Positions 52,327-60,434 of a DNA stretch of 64,000 nt are shown piece after piece (within the stretch, counting starts at the first letter, position 1; every line of letters begins with the position of its first letter). The DNA comes from Streptomyces globisporus (lineage in GTDB: Bacteria > Actinomycetota > Actinomycetes > Streptomycetales > Streptomycetaceae). Below the pieces are notes generated by a model. It worked only from the letters and a program-made list of their open reading frames with translations, did not search any database and was not told the DNA's origin. The translations under genes were made by a program, and so were the position numbers. The stretch spans positions 210,201 through 274,200 of the forward strand of contig BMTG01000012.1 of the NCBI GenBank assembly GCA_014649555.1. Reading direction: 5' to 3'.

Positions 52327-53082
52327 TCACGCCCCCAGCTCGTCCGCCACCGGCACGCACTCGGCGAGCAGGTCGACGACGTCGCGCCAGGCGCGTCGCG
52401 CGTGCCGGGGGTGGTGGCCGACGCCGGGGACCGTGGCGTGGTCGACCGTCGGATGGTGGAAGGCGTGCAAGGCTCCGCCGTAGACCGTGAGGCGCCAGTC
52501 GACGCCCGCGGCCTGCATCTCGGCGGTGAACGCGTTCCGCTGCTCGGGCGACATGATCGGGTCCTCCGACCCGACCCCGGCCCACACCGGGCAGCGGATG
52601 TTCGCCGCCTCGCCCGGTCGGCCCGTGGTCGTCGCGTTGACGGTCCCGATCGCGCGCAGGTCGACGCCGTCGCGCCCGAGTTCCAGCCCGATGGCTCCCC
52701 CGGTGCCGTAGCCGACGGCGGCGATCCGGTCGGGGTCGGTCCGCGGTTCGGCGCGCAACACGTCGAGCGCCGCGTGGCCGATGCCCCGCATCCGGTCCGG
52801 GTCGGCGAGCAGCGGCAGGCAACGGGCCAGCATCTCCTCGGGGTCGCCCAGGTAGCGCCCACCGTGCAGGTCGAAGGCCAGCGTTGCGTAGCCCAGCTCG
52901 GCCAGTGCGTCGGCCCGGCGGCGCTCGACGTCGCTGAGCCCCATGCCCTCCGGCCCGAGCAGAACGGCGGGCCGGGGGCCGGCACCGGCCGGGAGCGCGA
53001 GGTACCCGACCATCGTCAAATCGTCGGCCGGATACTCGACCGTACGCGCCGTCACCACTGTCTTCGCCGTCGTAGCTGCCAT
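52327..53082 (-). CDS. Dienelactone hydrolase family protein with altered nucleophile
   Basis: 251 aa. The body matches the DLH fold: VGYLALPAGAGPRPAVLLGPE, DVERRRADALAELGYATLAFDLHGG, RCPVWAGVGSEDPIM (Asp), VYGGALHAFHHP (His). The nucleophile elbow, normally G-x-C-x-G-G, reads AAVGYGTGGAIGLE, with Gly in place of Cys. Activity as a classic dienelactone hydrolase is therefore doubtful. It converges on the MarR gene, and no aromatic degradation genes are near. It could be a binding or structural variant. Confidence 0.78.
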   Translation of the reverse strand: MAATTAKTVVTARTVEYPADDLTMVGYLALPAGAGPRPAVLLGPEGMGLSDVERRRADALAELGYATLAFDLHGGRYLGDPEEMLARCLPLLADPDRMRGIGHAALDVLRAEPRTDPDRIAAVGYGTGGAIGLELGRDGVDLRAIGTVNATTTGRPGEAANIRCPVWAGVGSEDPIMSPEQRNAFTAEMQAAGVDWRLTVYGGALHAFHHPTVDHATVPGVGHHPRHARRAWRDVVDLLAECVPVADELGA

Positions 53083-53181
53083 AAGACGGGACCGTACCGA
53101 CTGTCGAGCCCGGGGCGGCCGCTGTTCTGCCAGTGGCAGAACAGCCCGGGAGTTCATCCGCCGCACGTCCGGCTCCGTCAC

Positions 53182-53642
53182 TCAGTACAGCAGGTCCAGC
53201 TCCGCCCGGACCGTCTTGCCCGGGCTGCGGTCGAGCACCGCCCAGCGGTCCGCCAGGGCCTCCACGATCAGCAGCCCGCGCCCGTTGTCGGAGCCGTCCG
53301 CCGGGGCAGTGATCTCGCCGGGCCCCGGCGGTCGGCGCTCGCCCCGGGTGTCGGAGACCTCGATCCGCAGGAGGCCCGGCGTTTCCGGGTCGCCGGGCAT
53401 GTGCGACAGGCGCAGTTCGAAGTTGCGGCCGGCGACGCGGCCATGGGTCACCGCGTTGGCCGTCAGCTCCCCGATGATCAGGGCCGCCGACTCCGAGGCG
53501 TCACCGAGGTACGGGGTGCCCCAGGTGTGCAGCTTGTGCAGGCCACGCGGCGAGCGAGCCGGGCGCCGCGTGGTTCCGACACGAATTGCCGGTTGAACAC
53601 ACGTACGGTTACGGGAGGTTGGGTCGTCGTAGGCGCTTCCAT
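53182..53642 (-). pseudogene. ATP-binding (anti-sigma-like HATPase) protein, frameshifted
   Basis: The N-terminal frame from ATG 53642 reads MEAPTTTQPPVTVRVFNRQF, then GARLARRVAC. The continuation LHTWGTPYLGDASESAALII, GELTANAVTHGRVAGRNFEL and DNGRGLLIVEALADRW lies in another frame. ELxxNAVxHG and DNGRGL are the N- and G-box motifs of RsbW/SpoIIAB-like ATPases, which are fused here only if 1 bp lost near 53540 is restored. It is divergent from the XRE gene; in Streptomyces this trio normally occurs together. It may be a sequencing error, but the neighbours are broken too. Confidence 0.78.
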
Positions 53643-53795
53643 GCCCCCAGATTCCGGGGCGTGGGCCTCACTCACCAGGTCAGAAACCCGTACGCTGCGT
53701 CAGCGTACGGGCGCGAAGGGTGGACGGTACGGGTCACTTTCCGTGAGCATGGACGGGTCGCGAACCAGGACAGGCGCACGGGGAGGTGGCCGTAC

Positions 53796-54674
53796 ATGAC
53801 GCACGGCACGGACAGCATGGACAGCCCGATCCACGGGACCTTCGGCAACGGCAGCGTGCGCAGCGCCGAGCCCGAACCGCAGTACAGCCTCAAGATGTTC
53901 GGGAGGTCGTCAAGACCTTCCGCAAGCGGGCGCGGCTGACGCAGGAACAGTTCGCCCCGCTCGTCGGGTATTCCCCCGAGACCGTCGCGTCCATCGAGCA
54001 GGGCCGCCGCCTGCCGCCACCGGACTTCGCGGAGCGGGCGGACAGCATCCTCGACGCGTTCGGGGTGATCCTGGCGGCGGCCAAGCATCTGACGCGGCGG
54101 AAGGGGCTGGCGAGTTGGTTCCGGCAGTGGGCGGAACTGGAGCTGTCGGCGGCTGAGTCTGTACACGTACGAGTGCCGGTTGATTCCGGGGCTGTTGCAG
54201 ATACCGGCGTACGTACGGAGGCTACTGGCCGATCGGTTGCCACCTCTCGCCGACGAGCAGATCGAGGCGCGGCTCGCGGCTCGACTGGAGCGTCAGCGAC
54301 TCCTGCACGAGCGACCCAACACCGCGTTCAGCTTCATCCTCGAAGAGCACCTGTTTCTGAGGGACTTGGGCGGTGAGGACGTCACCTGTGAACTGCTCGA
54401 CCACATCCTGGACCTGTCCGAGCTGCGCAATGTGGAGATTCAGATCATGCCGTTGGTGCGGCATCATCACGCGGCCATCGACGGTCCCATGCAGTTGCTG
54501 GAGACTCCGGATCACCAGTGGTTCGGCTACCTGGAAGGGCAGCTGTACGGGCAGTTCGTCTCCGACCCCAAAGTGGTCAGCGTGATCCAGATGCGCTGTG
54601 CCAGTATGCGTTCACAGCCTCTCTCGTTGGAAGACTCCCAGAGCCTGATGCGGCGGATGCGAGGAGCGAGATGA
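53796..54674 (+). pseudogene. XRE-family regulator with DUF5753 domain, two frameshifts
   Basis: It begins MTHGTDSMDSPIHGTFGNGS, then breaks near 53901 (one base missing). The HTH follows in a second frame: VKTFRKRARLTQEQFAPLVG, YSPETVASIEQGRRLPPPDF. A second break near 54158 (GAG-T-CTG) returns to a third segment with YTYECRLIPGLLQIPAYVRR, the DUF5753 ligand-like domain, ending DSQSLMRRMRGAR. Intact relatives regulate development or antibiotic production with DUF397 partners. Neither break can be bypassed by an alternative start, so the gene is dead unless both are sequencing errors. Confidence 0.82.
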
Positions 54675-54916
54675 GCACCACACCCCTGGCCTGGTTCAAG
54701 AGCAGCTACAGCGGCGGCGATGGCGACTCCTGCGTGGAGGTTGCCTTGGAGTGACACAAGTCCAGCTACAGCAGCGCCGAAGGCGACTCCTGCGTCGAGG
54801 TCGCCACCTGCCCCTCCACCGTCCACGTCCGCGACTCCAAGCTCGACGAGAGCCCGCAGCTCGCCCTCGCCCCCGCCTCCTGGACCCGCTTCCTCGCGTA
54901 CGTCGTCCGCGGCTGA
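54671..54916 (+). pseudogene. Tandem DUF397 protein interrupted by a nonsense codon
   Basis: The start overlaps the XRE stop (ATGA). It reads MSTTPLAWFKSSYSGGDGDS, then CVEVALE, then TGA at 54752-54754, followed in frame by HKSSYSSAEGDSCVEVATCP and RDSKLDESPQLALAPASWTR. The W-x-K-S-S-Y-S pattern shows the TGA replaces the Trp codon TGG of a second DUF397 unit. The result is either a 27-residue remnant or a pseudogene. Because this is a substitution, it is hard to explain by indel-type sequencing error. Confidence 0.8.
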
Positions 54917-54977
54917 CCTCGGGGACGGCTCGGGAACCGCTACGCATTACGAGGGAGAGCGCGGGCACCCGGAGGGC

Positions 54978-55454
54978 ATGGGATGGGTCGGGAAAGGTCG
55001 GTTCGAAGCTGTTCGGCGACGCTGGGCGCGCAAGCGGGTTCTCGCGCGCCTGCTGGACCGCCTGGAGTGGACGGCGTGTCCGCCCTCGGCCGGGTCCAGT
55101 GAGCATCATCTGCTCCTGGTCCAGCACCGCAGAGTGGTCGGGGAGTTCTCCTACCGGCTCTGCGACCGGTGCCCGGCCGGCCAGATGACCACCACGCGCG
55201 TTCCCCTGTCCCTGTCCGAGGGGCGTGTGGTGCGCCGTGCCATGTCGCACCTGCGGTTCCGCCACCCCGACCGGTCCTGGCTGCCCCAGCCCGACGTCGC
55301 CGGGACCGGCACGGCGCGCCGCCGGTATCTGGCGGACAGCCACTTCTGCGGGGGCCACGACGCGGCGGGGTACTCCCTCCCCGCGTCCACCGCCTTCACC
55401 TCGGATTCCCGGTCCCAAGCCGCCCTGCCCCCGGCGGTCGCTCCCGCGCGGTAG
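54978..55454 (+). CDS. Hypothetical protein (weak GNAT resemblance)
   Basis: 158 aa from ATG (MGWVGKGRFEAVRRRWARKR); the ribosome site sits too close, so the start is uncertain. The segment HHLLLVQHRRVVGEFSYRLC, followed by a region ending EGRVVRRAMSHLRFRHPDRSW, loosely resembles the strand-helix of GNAT acetyltransferases, but motif A is not intact. The C-terminal part is low in recognisable structure. It lies between the dead DUF397 gene and the convergent solute-binding gene, so it may itself be degenerate. Confidence 0.45.
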   Translation: MGWVGKGRFEAVRRRWARKRVLARLLDRLEWTACPPSAGSSEHHLLLVQHRRVVGEFSYRLCDRCPAGQMTTTRVPLSLSEGRVVRRAMSHLRFRHPDRSWLPQPDVAGTGTARRRYLADSHFCGGHDAAGYSLPASTAFTSDSRSQAALPPAVAPAR

Positions 55455-55494
55455 CGCCCCCGCCGACACCACCACGACCCGCCAGCAGCGGCGG

Positions 55495-56919
55495 CTAGCG
55501 CCCTGCGAACGCCTCCCCCAGGGCTTCGTCCAGTTGTTCCGCCGCCGCGTCGAGATCAGGGGACTCCTCTGTCAGGAGTCCGTGCACCGTCGATTGCAAG
55601 GCCCGTGTGAACGCCCCGTAATACGGCGTGCGCGGGCGTTGTACCGCTTCCTCCAGCGCCCGCCGTATGCTCCCGATGTACTCGGACCGTTCCCGCGCGG
55701 ACGGGATGCGGGCACTGCCCTCCCGTGCCGCCGGGTCCCCGGTGGCCGTGCCCGGCCGCAGCGCCTCGGCGACCGCCTCCCAGCAGGTCGGCGACCCGGT
55801 CTTCTCCGAGCTGTAGGACGAAAGGCGGGTGGCGGCGAACCCGGCGTCCAGCAGGCACCGTTCGCTGCGGGGCCCGGTGAGGAAGGCGAGCAGCTCCCGG
55901 GCGGCGGCGGAGCGCGGTGACGCGGCGGAGACGGCGAGGTTCTGGCCCCCGAGCACCGAGCGGCCGGGCAGCGGGACGACGGCGTACTGCTCCGGGGCCA
56001 GGCGGCTCTGGAGCGCGCCGAACGCATAGGGCCAGTTCCGCATGTACGCCACCCGCCCCTGCGCGAAGTCGTCCAGGGTGGCGTCCTCGTCCGACGTCAG
56101 CGCTCTGGGCCGCAGCGTGCGGTTGTCGTCGACATGGGTGAGGAACTCCTTCAGCCCCCTCTTCAAGGTGTCCGGCGTGGCGGTGTACCTGCCGTCGGCG
56201 CTCGCGAGCTGGACATCGACGGCTGCGAAGGCGTCCATCACGTTGACCGTCAGTCCCTCGTAGGGGGCGAGCTGTGTGGTCCAGCCCTTCTCCGGTTCAT
56301 CGCCGTCCGGCTGGGCGCTGCCGAGAGTGGCGATGGAGTCGTAGAGGTTCTGCCAGGACCAGTCGCCCGTCGGCTGGCGGTTCTCGTTGATGCCGCTCTG
56401 CTCGATCAGGTCCTCGCGGTAGTAGAGCAGGCCGATGTCCGTGTTGAAGGGGAGGGCGTAGGTCCGGCTCTTCCACCGGGTGGTGCTCAGTACCTCGGGG
56501 ATGACGTCGGGGTCCTCGACATCGGGGCCCGGCAGCGCCTGGATCAGTCCGGCCTCGGCGAACTCCGGTATCCAGGTGACGTCGAGGTTGACGAGGTCGT
56601 ACGCGGCGCTGCCGGACTGGAGTGCGCCGAGCAACTGGCTGCGTTGCTGGTCGGCACCGCCGGGCAGCTCGACGAGCTGGGCCCGCAGAGCGGGTTCGTC
56701 CTCGTGTTGGCGGTTCCACTCGGCGATGAGCTGTTGGCGCACCCCGCCGGAGCCGGTCACGTCGAGGCCGCTGGCCACGATGATCGGGCCAGGTGCCTGT
56801 GTCCCGGCCGTCGGTGACGGGCTGTCCGTGCCGCCCTCCGTACAGGCGGCCAGCAGGGTGAGCAGCAGGCACCCTTGTACGAGGGCGCGGGAAGGACGAC
56901 GGGCCCGCGTGCCGCTCAC
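55495..56919 (-). CDS. Solute-binding lipoprotein of the EACC1/caspase operon
   Basis: 474 aa from GTG that overlaps the caspase gene stop by 4 bp (GTGA). The lipoprotein signal ends in LLAAC (Cys near residue 26). The mature part is a sugar-type (cluster D) binding fold: VRQQLIAEWNRQHEDEPALR, YDLVNLDVTWIPEFAEAGLI, SRTYALPFNTDIGLLYYRED, a segment with LTVNVMDAFAA, AYMRNWPYAFGALQ. No permease or ATPase genes adjoin, so a transport role is unlikely. It probably binds a ligand and presents it to the membrane caspase protein encoded just upstream. Confidence 0.82.
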   Translation of the reverse strand: MSGTRARRPSRALVQGCLLLTLLAACTEGGTDSPSPTAGTQAPGPIIVASGLDVTGSGGVRQQLIAEWNRQHEDEPALRAQLVELPGGADQQRSQLLGALQSGSAAYDLVNLDVTWIPEFAEAGLIQALPGPDVEDPDVIPEVLSTTRWKSRTYALPFNTDIGLLYYREDLIEQSGINENRQPTGDWSWQNLYDSIATLGSAQPDGDEPEKGWTTQLAPYEGLTVNVMDAFAAVDVQLASADGRYTATPDTLKRGLKEFLTHVDDNRTLRPRALTSDEDATLDDFAQGRVAYMRNWPYAFGALQSRLAPEQYAVVPLPGRSVLGGQNLAVSAASPRSAAARELLAFLTGPRSERCLLDAGFAATRLSSYSSEKTGSPTCWEAVAEALRPGTATGDPAAREGSARIPSARERSEYIGSIRRALEEAVQRPRTPYYGAFTRALQSTVHGLLTEESPDLDAAAEQLDEALGEAFAGR

Positions 56920-59723
56920 CGGGCGTCCCCCGTCCCGGTCTTGGCGACCTCGGCGGTCAGCTCGGTGGCCAGGTCGTCGGCGGCGTCCAGGCAACGGCCG
57001 CCGGTCGCCTCGGCGAGCCGGTGGTTCAGCAGGCCGGGTGCGCATCCACCTCCGCGCAGGGAGACCGTGACCACGCGGACCGGCGGCCCCTCGGTCGCGG
57101 TCTCCACCAGGGCGCGGACGTCCTCGCCCCGGAGGTCGGCGGAGTCCTCGTCGTCCGTGACCAGCACGAGCAGCAGGGGTACGGGGCCCTCCTGGCCCGA
57201 CCGGAGCTCGGACAGCCCGTCGCGCAGGCCGTCCAGGACGCGCGCGTTCTTGTTCACCGCCGGGGCCCGGCCGATCGCCTCGCGGGCCGGGCCAGGGTCC
57301 GGGTCGGGACGTCCGAAGGGGACCGGTTCCGTGTGGTTCGCGGCGTCGCCGGGTGAGAGCCCCCACACCCCGAAGGTGTCGTCGGGACCGATCGAGGCGG
57401 TGGACCGGGCCACCAGGTCCTTGGCCCGGCCCGGCCCCGACCAGACCCGGTTGTCCTCCATCGAGGTCGAGTCGTCCAGCAGGTAGAGGACACGACCGGG
57501 ACCGAGCGCCTGGCGGTAGTCGCGCAGCGTCTCGGTGACCTCGGAGGCCGAAGTCGGCGGGTTCGAGGGCGGCAGGAGGAGGCTCACCGCCCCTTCGTTG
57601 GCCTTCGCCGTGAGCGGGGAGGCGGCGGTGGGCAGCGACGGCTTCCCGCTCGCTCCGGTGCGGAATCCGTCCCGCACGAAGACCGCGCGGGCCTCGGGGT
57701 CCTCGGCCAGCCAGTCGTAGAAGTCCCGCACGACCTGCTCGCGCGCGGCCGTGTCCCGGTCCGCCCCGGACCATGTGACCCGGAAGAAGGGAAGGTCGAG
57801 TACGGGAACGTCGGTGGGGTAGCGGGCCGCACGGTGCTCCAGGACGTCGCTGGCGCAGGCCGGCCGTCCCACGGCGTCTGCCTCCCCGCTCGCGGAAGGC
57901 AGGTTGAACAGGGCCATGGTCTGCTCGGGAATCAGCACCGCGGCCCGGTCCTCCAGTTCGTTCCGGGACCCGTCGGCGAGGCCGCACATCAGATCGCGCG
58001 CCGTGGGCTGCGGGGGAAGCCGGTCATCGGTGAGGACGGCCTCGACGTCGGTGGGGCGGCGGTCGTCGGTCCCGTACAGCGCGGTGGTCGACAGCAGCGC
58101 GCCGTCTCCGCCCTCGGGGTCGGGACGTAACACCTGGTAGGGCTCCGTACCGTCCGCGCCGGCGTCCCGGACTCCGGCGACCAGGTCGGCCAGCGGTGCG
58201 GGGCGGTCGGCAGGGTCGGGCTTCCGGCCCGCTTCGGCGGGGACGGCGAGGACCATGGGGGTGTACGCGACAGAGCCCAACGAGTCGAGCTTCGCGGCTG
58301 TTCCGGCCGCCGCGCTCTGCTCGGCGAGCACGCGCAGCGAGGTGATCGAGGCGGCGGGGATCCAGACGTCGGGCTGGGCCCCGAGATCGCGTTGCGGCAG
58401 CAGGCAGTCGCCGGAGGGCGGGCATGAGGCGGGCGGGGCCTGCCAGAGCGGGGCGGCCTGGAACGCGTCGACGACCTCGGTGGAGTTGCCCGTGTACACG
58501 CTGATGCCCACGGCGCGGCAGTCGCCGACGTCCCGGTCGAGGTAGACGTCGGCGGCCTTCTGCACGGTGGGCCGGATGTCGGGGTCCACCAGGACGCGCA
58601 GTTCCAGAGGCGGCGCGCAGCCACGATCCGGGCCGTCGGCGAGGCTCAGCAGGACACCGGCTCCGCCTAAGCAGACGAGCGCGAGGGCGGCGCACAGCGC
58701 CCGGTGGCGCCGGGACGACGGGCGCCGCCCCGGTGCCGGGTCGACGGCCTGCGCCGTACCGGCCGCATGTGTACCGCTCTCGGCCCGTGTCGCCCCGGCC
58801 GAGCGGGCTTCGGCCTCGCTCCCGGTCTCGCTTTCCCCCGGCTGCGCCGGTGTCCCGCCCGCACCCTCCCGTCCGGTGGGCTCGTGTTTCGACCGCCCAC
58901 CGGTCTCGTGTGCTGTTCCGGCCGGGCCGTTCCCCTCGGATTCCCGCCCGCGCTTCCTGCCGGGGATGGCGAGCAGGACGTCGTCGCCGTGCCGGCGCTC
59001 CCCCGGAATCCAGCGGTGATCGTCGACCGCTTTGAGCGGGGCCATCGCCTCGCGGATCTCCCCCACGAGCCGGGTGAAGGTGGCGGGCTTCGAGGCCCAC
59101 GTCCGCCCGGTGAGCAGGCGGTGGAGTCCGACGGTGAAGTCGGTTCCGGTCGCGGCGTCCCCGGGCGGGATCTCCACGCCCTGCTCGGCCGCCATCAGCA
59201 GCGCGAAGTTCTGCTGCTCCTCCGGGTGGAAGTCCAGCCGTGCGTTCCCCGCGAAACAGCAGTCGAGGACGACCACGACCCAGTCGGCCCGCGCCAGCCG
59301 CAGCTCGGCCATGATCTGCTCACGCCAGGAGAGCGCGTCGACGAAGGGGTGGTGCCGATCGGCGATGACCCGGGAGGGGCTGAACAGCAGGTGCAGATCC
59401 GTTCCGTCGGCCCGCACCAGGCCGTGCCCGGCGAAGTAGACGATGAGCAGCCCGTCGACCTGCTCCCGGGCGTTCCGGATCTCCCGGAGCGCTTCCAGCG
59501 GGTCGACGGTACCCGGGCCGACCCCGGCCGGCCCCGGCAGGATGAGGAGTTCCCCGGGGTCCAGGACACCCGTGCCTTCAGCGGTCAGTGCCTCTTCCAT
59601 GAGCCGGAGGCTGTGCGCGACCGCGGGCAGGTCGGGTTCATGGGTGTAGGAGTCGACGCCGATGAGCACCGCGCGATGGGTCTTGGCCCGGTTCTGCGGA
59701 CTACGCGCGTTGTACGGCGGCAC
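56916..59723 (-). CDS. Membrane caspase-like protein with solute-binding and vWA domains
   Basis: 935 aa from GTG, 5 bp after the EACC1-like stop. Residues ~14-255 are a caspase (C14) domain: RAVLIGVDSYTHEPDLPAVA, His100 in IVYFAGHGLV, Cys155/156 in VVLDCCFAGNARLDF; the dyad is intact. A charged disordered linker follows (~256-340), then one membrane helix (~341-361). Outside are a solute-binding-like domain (~374-700: LRVLVDPDIRPTVQKAADVY, YTPMVLAVPAEAG) and a vWA domain (~744-925) with MIDAS D750-x-S-x-S (LLDDSTSM). The caspase faces the cytoplasm. Matches the EACC1-associated caspase type with an unusual extracellular sensor. Confidence 0.85.
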   Translation of the reverse strand: MPPYNARSPQNRAKTHRAVLIGVDSYTHEPDLPAVAHSLRLMEEALTAEGTGVLDPGELLILPGPAGVGPGTVDPLEALREIRNAREQVDGLLIVYFAGHGLVRADGTDLHLLFSPSRVIADRHHPFVDALSWREQIMAELRLARADWVVVVLDCCFAGNARLDFHPEEQQNFALLMAAEQGVEIPPGDAATGTDFTVGLHRLLTGRTWASKPATFTRLVGEIREAMAPLKAVDDHRWIPGERRHGDDVLLAIPGRKRGRESEGNGPAGTAHETGGRSKHEPTGREGAGGTPAQPGESETGSEAEARSAGATRAESGTHAAGTAQAVDPAPGRRPSSRRHRALCAALALVCLGGAGVLLSLADGPDRGCAPPLELRVLVDPDIRPTVQKAADVYLDRDVGDCRAVGISVYTGNSTEVVDAFQAAPLWQAPPASCPPSGDCLLPQRDLGAQPDVWIPAASITSLRVLAEQSAAAGTAAKLDSLGSVAYTPMVLAVPAEAGRKPDPADRPAPLADLVAGVRDAGADGTEPYQVLRPDPEGGDGALLSTTALYGTDDRRPTDVEAVLTDDRLPPQPTARDLMCGLADGSRNELEDRAAVLIPEQTMALFNLPSASGEADAVGRPACASDVLEHRAARYPTDVPVLDLPFFRVTWSGADRDTAAREQVVRDFYDWLAEDPEARAVFVRDGFRTGASGKPSLPTAASPLTAKANEGAVSLLLPPSNPPTSASEVTETLRDYRQALGPGRVLYLLDDSTSMEDNRVWSGPGRAKDLVARSTASIGPDDTFGVWGLSPGDAANHTEPVPFGRPDPDPGPAREAIGRAPAVNKNARVLDGLRDGLSELRSGQEGPVPLLLVLVTDDEDSADLRGEDVRALVETATEGPPVRVVTVSLRGGGCAPGLLNHRLAEATGGRCLDAADDLATELTAEVAKTGTGDAR

Positions 59724-59728
59724 AACGC

Positions 59729-60265
59729 CTAGCCCCGCCCGTCCGCATCCCGCCCGTCCGCGTCCGTCCCGTCCCGGTCGGTCCCGTCCGCCTGATCCGC
59801 CGGCCGGTGCGCCGTTCCGCCGGAGTCGGGTTCGTCCCGGACGACGGGGCCCGTCTCGTCGGTGTCCCGCCGGAGCGTGGGGTCGCCCTCGCCCTCGTCG
59901 GTGTCGAGCGTGACCCGGGGAAGCTCTTCGGAGTTGGCGAGCCTGCGCCGGTTGCGGTGCCAGGCGAGGACCGCCCGCCAGACGTTCTCGATCACCGACC
60001 GGGCCACCTCGGCGGTGACGACGAGCAGGATGTCCTGCACCAACTCGCCGCCCATGGAGGGGCTCTGCCGACGCGAATCCACCAGCCGCACGTCGAGGCC
60101 GCCCTCGTCCCGGGCCTCCGTCAGAATCGGCGCGTCCTCCAGCCACTGGTGCAGGGCCGCGAGATCCTCCCGCCGCCGGTGCGTACCGCTGACCTCGACC
60201 CGGAACACGAGCTGATCGCCCGCGGCTCCCCGCTCCCCCGTCACCGCTTCGCTGCCGTCCGCCAC
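59729..60265 (-). CDS. Effector-associated constant component (EACC1)-like protein
   Basis: 178 aa from GTG with GAGGGGGCGGG upstream; an in-frame GTG at 60304 would add 13 residues. The N-terminal ~110 residues fit EACC1: LVFRVEVSGTHRRREDLAAL, HQWLEDAPILTEA, MGGELVQDILLVVTAEVARS, ending in a helix VWRAVLAWHRNRR. A disordered Asp/Gly-rich tail follows, with DGRDADGRG-type repeats. EACC1 is a predicted common partner of effector domains, including caspases, in biological-conflict systems. It directly precedes the caspase gene (5-bp gap), supporting a paired system. Confidence 0.72.
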   Translation of the reverse strand: MADGSEAVTGERGAAGDQLVFRVEVSGTHRRREDLAALHQWLEDAPILTEARDEGGLDVRLVDSRRQSPSMGGELVQDILLVVTAEVARSVIENVWRAVLAWHRNRRRLANSEELPRVTLDTDEGEGDPTLRRDTDETGPVVRDEPDSGGTAHRPADQADGTDRDGTDADGRDADGRG

Positions 60266-60325
60266 GAAACCCGCCCCCTCCTGGCGCGAAGCATCCGCTC
60301 GCACCTGTAACTCACAAGTATTTCA

Positions 60326-60341
60326 CGGGGATTGCTCCCCG
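60326..60341. promoter_or_regulatory. Small inverted repeat between mycothione reductase and EACC1 genes
   Basis: CGGGG-ATTGCT-CCCCG lies in the 169-bp gap between two same-direction genes. It may end the upstream transcript or mark the operon promoter region. Evidence is positional only. Confidence 0.3.
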
Positions 60342-60434
60342 ACATGGATTCGGTGTCAGATCCGCACCCGCCTGCGGCTACACCGTGCCGTACCCCCGGG
60401 ACCTCCGGACGCAGCCCTCCGTACCACCACCCCG

